Assembly (NCBI GenBank): GCA_027317105.1
Contig: DAHVFH010000180.1
Span: 1 to 29,518 of the forward strand
Origin: Cytophagales bacterium
Lineage (GTDB): Bacteria > Bacteroidota > Bacteroidia > Cytophagales > Cyclobacteriaceae
Reading direction: 5' to 3'
Length of the DNA: 29,518 nt
Under the pieces are notes generated by a model that was given only the letters and a program-made list of their open reading frames with translations, searched no databases and was not told the DNA's origin. Both the position numbers and the translations under genes were made by a program. Of the stretch, positions 25,001 to 29,518 are shown in pieces. Positions within the stretch are counted from its first letter, which is position 1; every line of letters starts with the position of its first letter.

Positions 25001-28000
25001 CACGGCCTGGACGACTACGCTACGTGACCAATGGTGTTTTGTTTATACCTACGATATGCGCAACCGCCTTGTGCAAAAACAAGTGCCTGGTTCGGCCATT
25101 GCCTATTACGTTTATGACCCGCTCGGAAGATTGGTGCTCACCCAGGACGGCAACTTACGAGCCACCAACCAATGGGCTTTTGTGAAATACGACATCAAGG
25201 GAAGAGCGGTTATGACGGGCGTTTACACCAACACAACCCAAACAACCCTCAATGGAGTGCAGGGTATTGTGAACGCCTTGTACCCTGACACCAACACCCC
25301 ATGGTATGAAGACCGCGGCACAATTTTACATGGTTATACCAACCAAAGTTTTCCTGCCACCAATGCGGATGGTTCTGCCTTGCAGATACTCAACGCGAGC
25401 TACTACGACAACTACGATTTTGACTACAACGGCACCGATGATTATAGTTACACCCCGCAAGGCATTTCTGGCGAAGGAGCACAGGGCAACAGCTTTGGTC
25501 TTGCCACTGGCAGCAAGCGGCTAGTAATGGGCACCTCCAACTGGCTTTACACCTACCAGTTCTACGATCGCTTTGGCCGCGCCATTCAGACTCGGGGTAA
25601 CAACCATTTGTCATTGGCTATCGACAACCTCACCACCATTGTTTACGACTTTGAAGGTAAGGTTTTGCAAACGAAGACCTACCACAATGCGGGCGGCACC
25701 AACCAATACACAGTGGTGCAAAAAAACAATTATGATTTTGCCGGAAGGCTTACTCAGGTTTCCCACAACGTAAATGGCGCGCCCACTGACCAGGTGGTAG
25801 CTCAGTATCGGTATAATGAATTGGGGCAAGTTGTAGCTAAAGGACTTCACCAGACCAGCCCTGCTCCGGGCAATCCCGTAAGCCCCGACCCCGCTGTAGG
25901 GCAGCCAGGTGTAACGTACGGCACCAATGTTGAGTCATCAAGTTACAATAGTGCACAATCAACCTACATCGCATCAGGCACTATTTTGCTTAAACCGAAT
26001 TTTTTTGTGCCCAGCGGCAATACCTTAGATGCACGCATTGGTTATTCGCAACAAGATGCTGACACCTACAACACCTGGGGCACCTTCATGCAAACCGTGG
26101 ACTACCGGTACAACATACGCGGGTGGCTAAGCTCTATCAACAATGCACAGCTGGCCAACGATGGCGGGCTCACCAATGGGGACACCAACGATTACTTCGG
26201 CATGGAACTGGCGTACAATACCGCTGCCGGAACCGGCAACAGCCAATACTATAACGGTAATATCGGGGCGATCAAATGGAAAAGCGCCGGCCTGGCAACG
26301 GGCGTGGCAGACCAGCGTAGTTACAATTATGCTTATGACAAAAGTGACAAACTCACTGCGGCCACCTTTCAGGCCAACAACGGAACAGGGTGGACCGCAG
26401 AGCAGAACACCCTCAACGAAACGATGGCATATGACCACAACGGCAACATTCTAAGTCTGGTGAGGAACCAGAACCTGCGCGGGCTTAGTGGCGCCTCTAT
26501 TACAAGCACGCCACAGACCATCGACAACCTCGCCTACACCTACGCTTCAGGAAACCAGTTGAGCAAGGTGGCCGATGCCAGTGGCGACCCCTCCGGCTTT
26601 AATGATGGAGCCAACCAGACCACTGAATACACCTACAACACCAATGGCAACTTAGCGACAGACCAGAACAAAGGCATCGGTTCAATTGCTTATAACGTAC
26701 TCGGCAAAGCCCAACAAATCAATTTCACGAATGGCAACATCGTGGCCTACACTTACGATGCGATGGGCAATAAGTTGACGATGGTTTCCACCGTTGGCGG
26801 GGTGCCCACCACCACTAACTATGCCGGGGGCTTTGTGTACAATACCAATGGTGGCACCAGCGCGTTGAATTTCTTCTCCTCGCCCGAAGGGCGCGTGGTG
26901 AAAAACGCGGGCGGTAATTTTGAATACCAATATGCCATCACCGACCACCTGGGCAACACAAGGGTATTGTTTACCAGTGCAGCACCCACACCAGTTCCTT
27001 CGCTGGCCAACTTTGAAGGCGATGCCAACGACCAGCCCACACAGTTCCAGAATTATGGGCATATCTCGGCAGTGCACAACCACACCGCTGGGGGTGCTAA
27101 CTCCCAATACCTGAATGGCGGCTATGCAGGCGTGATCGGAGTGGCGAAAAGTTACAAGGTGATGGCAGGGGACAAGCTCCAGATCGAAGCCTACGGAAGT
27201 TATAACCCTCCGAACCCAGGTAACAGCTCTGTGTCGGGCTTTGCCACCATGTTGCTGGGCATCTTCAATCTACCGGCTCCGGTTGCAGGCGAGGTGGGCA
27301 CACCCTCGGCTGGTCTCACCACTTGGGGCAACCTAGCTGCTGGAGGGTATGGCGATGGCAGCACCGACAATGATGACCCCAAGGCCTTTGTGAACATCGT
27401 GCTGTTCGATAAGAACTACAAGTTCCTTGATGTGGCCTACGCCCAATTGAAAGGAACATCACTTTATTACATGACGCAAAGCTATACAGTAAAAGAAGCG
27501 GGCTATGCTTATCTTTACGTGAGCAATGAACAGACCGTGCAGACCGATGTTTACTTTGACGATGTGAAGATGACCTATACACCGAGCAACATTTTGCAGA
27601 GCAACGAGTACTACCCTTTCGGTCTCCAGACAGCAAACTCCTGGACAAGGGATAACACCATTAACAACTTTTTGGCAAATGGAGGAACTGAGCTCAACAC
27701 TACATCCGCACTTTATGACCTGCAGTACAGGAACTACGACCCAGCCCTCGGGCGGATGAACCAGATTGACCCAATGGCTGACAAGTACGGCTCGCACTCT
27801 GTTTACAACTACGCCTTCAACAACCCCGTCTCGATAAACGACCCCAACGGTGCCGACCCCCCAGGGTACAGGAATCCATACATCAATTGGCATATGGATG
27901 CTGACCACGAGGGGCCGCGGTATTCGCCTTCGCCAGTAAACACCAGCCTTGATCCAGGCCTTTTCGGAGACTATGTCCCTGGGAGCATCACCGCTATGTA

Positions 28001-28718
28001 CGCGCCGATGGAATATGACGCCATGCAAGTCAATATGGGGCAGATGAGCGTGGATGATTACGCCTCCAAGTACAAGGACAGTGAAGCAAACTATTGGCTG
28101 GTTTATCACGAGAATGAAAATTCCAATGGTTCAATATCTTGGCGTTTCTCTCTGTACTACAATCAAACGTACTGGAAAGATGCTGTTGCAAACTTCTCTT
28201 CTACAGGAGTGCCATTGGGCTTTGGGGTTTATAAGAATGGTTACGGGGCGGATTATTGGTGGAACGATTTGGCCTCTAACTCCAGCGGAAACGGGTCAGG
28301 ATTTTCATGGAGTAATTTTGATTTTTTTGCTGGAGGTGAAGCAGCAGCAACATTAGGATGGAGAAACTTTGCAGTCGAGGTAAAGAACATAGGAGGTATT
28401 GATTATAAGAAAGACGCTCGCGATTGGAGGCGTTCAGCAAGTACTCAATATGGGGGTAGTCCGCCACAAAACAATGCAACTATTGATCGCTTTTCCATTT
28501 CAGCTGGATTAGGAGCAACTATGCAGACAAATAGAGTTGGAGATACTTTCACAGAGTCTTATTCCGTTGGCTGGGAAATGTTCGGAGCCCAGGCGAATTT
28601 TGATTCTAAGGGAAATATCACTGACGTGCGATTTGGATTTGACTCGGGCGTTAGTGTTGCGCTTTTTGGAGGTTTAGAATTTTCATTACAACTGGGCGTG
28701 ATATATGTTAATAAATAG
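22002..28718 (+). CDS. Giant secreted RHS protein with Ig/PKD-like N-terminus and variable C-terminus
   Basis: A 2238-residue protein with signal peptide 'MKSTLLKSTLGILMAIFVTD' cleaved near 'VSAQ'. Residues 25-750 are Ig/PKD-like modules, including three tandem ~95-residue units. A DUF6443-like segment starts near 762 ('QPGVNENTNLYTLPNTGFKQ', 'YLDVLSRPLQTVAIGQSP'). RHS/YD repeats run to about 1870 ('YYVYDPLGRLVLTQDGNL', 'YDFAGRLTQVSHNVNG', 'YTYDAMGNKLTMVS'). The core is 'YRNYDPALGRMNQIDPMADK' ending at 'NNPVSINDPNGADPPG' near 1956. The last ~280 residues are unlike the core, more AT-rich, and Gly/aromatic-rich beta-looking ('GLGATMQTNRVGDTF', 'SGVSVALFGGLEFSLQLGV'). In RHS polymorphic toxins this position carries the toxin; I do not recognise this domain. 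The stop overlaps the RDD gene by 14 bp. Confidence 0.85.
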   Translation: MKSTLLKSTLGILMAIFVTDVSAQISGPTVVCPGVNYTYSIGDVPQHASWAVTNGTIVSRSGTIWTSQSIVVSFTASGSVTINIYNQNENGGTPPWIFAQAYTTNVSMPSAGYIAGGGSVCPSSTFTLQSYGTGDSFYWQSSPSGQNNWSTFTTTGQLALVSTSITQNKDFRLVSASCPSLVSSVNTVTVFTGITSPGSISGTSTICYGYSPATIQEVTPASSSGGSSYQWQSRVNSGGWVNIGGATSYNYSPGALYQTTDFQRVALWQCNSGQTMTSNIITVSVNPTSQGGNLSSSNGTTFCNSNTISLNLSGYTGNVIGWYYQYNDGGGWSGWNQFSTANSSTNSISLGNNGSANRSYQFYAQVQSGVCVAANSTTLGATVYRTTAAGTLGVNQSSMCSSGSVSLTVSGNYGTITRYMVSTQDNGGAWSGWSYTTSAPSLSTSAGINRNYAFQAFVQNGNCAEVSTNTVYTMVYAQSTGGSLSSTNGISFCGSGTINLNLSGYTGSPIIWYYQYNDGGGWSTWTSFGTPSSTSNSLALSSNGSTNRSYQFYAQVQNGSCGAANSTTVQATVYPNSPGTINPALVESFSAVSSNFTVSGFTSIATLLWQQSTDGINWTSAPGTNNSSTYNFGASSTTTNFRVQVSNGSCVSYSPVLPVIISQVPVISSPSNPAYLAIGNSVTLNASTNNGPVYYSYQWVKAGTDIPGANGPSYVATAPAAYTVRVKSSSTSPSSTSSGFNVYGVGLQPDNSVNALVTTVIRQPGVNENTNLYTLPNTGFKQSVQYLDVLSRPLQTVAIGQSPLQKDIVQPYAYDSLVPTSYLPYVANTKDGSRRLTALNNGGYTGSDQYSFYQHTDTKTPTSIAPYAKTVYDNSPLSRVIEQGAPGTDWQIGTGGSLGAHTVKPFFHTNNSTFKVRAWTTAGPTGYYAANVLGMNRLTDENGNPVMKYTDKVGRTILKRVKTNSMPDTTTWLETYYVYDTRGNLAMQVPPKVSALLNGGTAWTTTLRDQWCFVYTYDMRNRLVQKQVPGSAIAYYVYDPLGRLVLTQDGNLRATNQWAFVKYDIKGRAVMTGVYTNTTQTTLNGVQGIVNALYPDTNTPWYEDRGTILHGYTNQSFPATNADGSALQILNASYYDNYDFDYNGTDDYSYTPQGISGEGAQGNSFGLATGSKRLVMGTSNWLYTYQFYDRFGRAIQTRGNNHLSLAIDNLTTIVYDFEGKVLQTKTYHNAGGTNQYTVVQKNNYDFAGRLTQVSHNVNGAPTDQVVAQYRYNELGQVVAKGLHQTSPAPGNPVSPDPAVGQPGVTYGTNVESSSYNSAQSTYIASGTILLKPNFFVPSGNTLDARIGYSQQDADTYNTWGTFMQTVDYRYNIRGWLSSINNAQLANDGGLTNGDTNDYFGMELAYNTAAGTGNSQYYNGNIGAIKWKSAGLATGVADQRSYNYAYDKSDKLTAATFQANNGTGWTAEQNTLNETMAYDHNGNILSLVRNQNLRGLSGASITSTPQTIDNLAYTYASGNQLSKVADASGDPSGFNDGANQTTEYTYNTNGNLATDQNKGIGSIAYNVLGKAQQINFTNGNIVAYTYDAMGNKLTMVSTVGGVPTTTNYAGGFVYNTNGGTSALNFFSSPEGRVVKNAGGNFEYQYAITDHLGNTRVLFTSAAPTPVPSLANFEGDANDQPTQFQNYGHISAVHNHTAGGANSQYLNGGYAGVIGVAKSYKVMAGDKLQIEAYGSYNPPNPGNSSVSGFATMLLGIFNLPAPVAGEVGTPSAGLTTWGNLAAGGYGDGSTDNDDPKAFVNIVLFDKNYKFLDVAYAQLKGTSLYYMTQSYTVKEAGYAYLYVSNEQTVQTDVYFDDVKMTYTPSNILQSNEYYPFGLQTANSWTRDNTINNFLANGGTELNTTSALYDLQYRNYDPALGRMNQIDPMADKYGSHSVYNYAFNNPVSINDPNGADPPGYRNPYINWHMDADHEGPRYSPSPVNTSLDPGLFGDYVPGSITAMYAPMEYDAMQVNMGQMSVDDYASKYKDSEANYWLVYHENENSNGSISWRFSLYYNQTYWKDAVANFSSTGVPLGFGVYKNGYGADYWWNDLASNSSGNGSGFSWSNFDFFAGGEAAATLGWRNFAVEVKNIGGIDYKKDARDWRRSASTQYGGSPPQNNATIDRFSISAGLGATMQTNRVGDTFTESYSVGWEMFGAQANFDSKGNITDVRFGFDSGVSVALFGGLEFSLQLGVIYVNK
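22869..23721 (+). repeat. Three tandem Ig-like modules inside the RHS protein
   Basis: Modules of about 95 codons. The first and third are close copies: each has 'GYTG', 'WYYQYNDGGGWS', 'NRSYQFYAQVQ' and a paired Cys ('FC', 'VC/SC'). The middle one is diverged ('YMVSTQDNGGAWSGWS', 'NRNYAFQAFVQNGNC'). The A-B-A pattern suggests a duplication of a two-module unit or correction between the outer copies. Confidence 0.7.
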
Positions 28719-29217
28719 TATAATAAAGGCCTTACCAAATAGAATTTTATCAGCCATAATTGATCAAATTACTTTGGTAGTGGTTTCTTTAATAATTTTT
28801 TCCATTAGTGAGAAGTTGGCTTCCACACCTCAAGAAATTAATAGGATTGAGGTTAATACAGCCATCGTACTTTTTTCAATTTTTTTGAATAAGGACATTT
28901 ACTTTGGAAAAAGCATCGGCAAGCATTTTACTGGATTAAGGGTAGTATCCGCAAGAACAGGAAACCCTGCTAGTCCAATTCAATGTGCACTTAGAAATCT
29001 GTTCGTGCTGCTATGGCCGTTAGAAGCCTTATTTTTATTTCTTTCTCCTAAAAGAAGGATTGGAGATTTTGTTGCAGGAACGAAAGTGCAGGAGAGTATA
29101 GAAATTGGTCGTGAAGCGAAATGGAAATATTTTCAAGCTATTCTTGCAGTAGTAGGTTCATTCATTTTTGTCTTTTATCTGTTTAATTTCATTGATAGTT
29201 TAGGAATAATGAATTGA
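28705..29217 (+). CDS. RDD-family membrane protein, candidate immunity partner
   Basis: A 170-residue inner-membrane protein with four predicted hydrophobic helices, at about 20-35, 50-62, 96-114 and 143-163. The RDD signature is present: Arg13 and Asp20 in the first helix region, 'FGKSIGKHFTGLRVVSARTG' after helix 2, and 'RRIGDFVAGTKV' with Asp121. Its start lies 14 bp inside the end of the RHS gene, so the two are translationally coupled. The gene is AT-rich like the RHS C-terminus. Immunity genes usually sit in this place, and membrane immunity proteins often protect against membrane-active toxins, but RDD proteins can have other roles such as transport. The immunity role is inferred. Confidence 0.8.
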   Translation: MLINSIIKALPNRILSAIIDQITLVVVSLIIFSISEKLASTPQEINRIEVNTAIVLFSIFLNKDIYFGKSIGKHFTGLRVVSARTGNPASPIQCALRNLFVLLWPLEALFLFLSPKRRIGDFVAGTKVQESIEIGREAKWKYFQAILAVVGSFIFVFYLFNFIDSLGIMN

Positions 29218-29518
29218 CCAGCAACGCCTACGACCTTTTGATAACCATGTGTTCGGAATACCGACAGGAAGTAAATTTAGTTTTTTCCATTTCTTCTGCA
29301 AGGATTGATTTAGCATTTAAGGTAGGATATGGGGCAAAAAAAATAATGCCACTACCCTACCGAGCACAGCAACGCCTACGAACTTTTGATAACCATATGT
29401 TCGGAATTCCGACAGGAAGTAAATTTAGCTTTTTCGATTTCTTCTGCAAGGATTGATTTAGAATTTAAGGTAGGATATGGGGCAAAAAAAATAATGCCAC
29501 TACCCTACCGAGCAGCAT
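29218..29518 (+). repeat. Two tandem copies of a 148-bp structured repeat
   Basis: Copies begin with GCAACGCCTACGA near 29221 and 29369, at a period of 148 bp, and differ at only about six sites over their length. Each ends in a hairpin block: GGTAGG (29321-29326) pairs with CCTACC (29356-29361), and an inner GGCA pairs with TGCC around an A-rich loop. The second copy also has a CGGAATTCCG palindrome that is imperfect in the first. Open frames across it change between copies because 148 is not a multiple of 3, so it is not coding. It starts immediately after the RDD stop and runs to the window edge. Confidence 0.8.

Noticed and set aside
29214..29456. 80-codon open frame over the tandem repeat, with a peptide similar to one read from the copy near 9.3 kb
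   Set aside because: The repeat period (148 bp) is not a multiple of 3, so the frame changes between copies. Most substitutions between copies would change the amino acid. The similarity comes from the DNA repeat.
29218..29518. Integron attC sites or a CRISPR array as an explanation of the tandem repeat
   Set aside because: No GTTRRRY/RYYYAAC ends, no integrase nearby, and the near-identical units have no variable spacers.

Overview
The window looks like a chromosomal accessory region of a member of the Bacteroidota, probably Cytophagales or Chitinophagales. The grounds are: RHS proteins of the DUF6443-like type; secreted proteins carrying the 'VGIGT(S/T)SP' repeat and the conserved 'HLPEVPSAxxMEKNGxQLGEMN' C-terminus common in that phylum; lipoprotein- and Sec-type signals ending in 'AQ'; and little Shine-Dalgarno-like sequence before starts. 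No rRNA, tRNA or CRISPR array was seen.

Left part (about 44-9155): a mobile-element-like block. It starts with four direct repeats at an exact 24-bp period (44-134), of the kind bound by Mu/Tn7/IS21-type transposases. A leftward four-gene overlapping operon follows (2377 to 88): an unknown protein, a ribbon-helix-helix-like protein, a TnsC/TniB-like ATPase homologue that has lost its Walker A lysine, and a protein with four HigA-like helix-turn-helix domains. A tyrosine recombinase (2518-3744) is transcribed divergently from it. Converging on the recombinase is a second leftward operon (8386 to 3719): an unknown protein, two small proteins that are standalone paralogues of an N-terminal domain of the transposase, the DDE (Mu/TniA-like) transposase, and a TnsC/TniB/MuB-like AAA ATPase with a charged tail. 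An XRE regulator (8745-9155) is divergent from this operon across an array of GTTAAG/CTTAAC half-sites. The block therefore combines a Mu/Tn7-like transposition core, a site-specific recombinase and two sets of unusual accessory regulators.

Middle (9156-12378): a degenerate structured intergenic repeat, a leftward signal-peptide protein with coiled coil, a probable outer-membrane barrel and a WG-like tail, then a NarL/FixJ-type response regulator closed by a strong intrinsic terminator.

Right part (12379-29217): one long rightward transcription unit. Five tandem paralogous secreted tail-fibre-like proteins are joined by ATGA overlaps or gaps of a few bases. They are followed by an SpvB/TcB-like YD-repeat protein, a 2238-residue secreted RHS protein with tandem Ig/PKD-like modules, an RHS core and a variable C-terminus, and an overlapping four-helix RDD membrane protein. 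The simplest reading is a surface or secreted RHS system with a candidate immunity protein and a set of swappable fibre-like adhesins. The window ends in two copies of a 148-bp tandem repeat (29220-29518) related to the degenerate repeat at 9241-9357.
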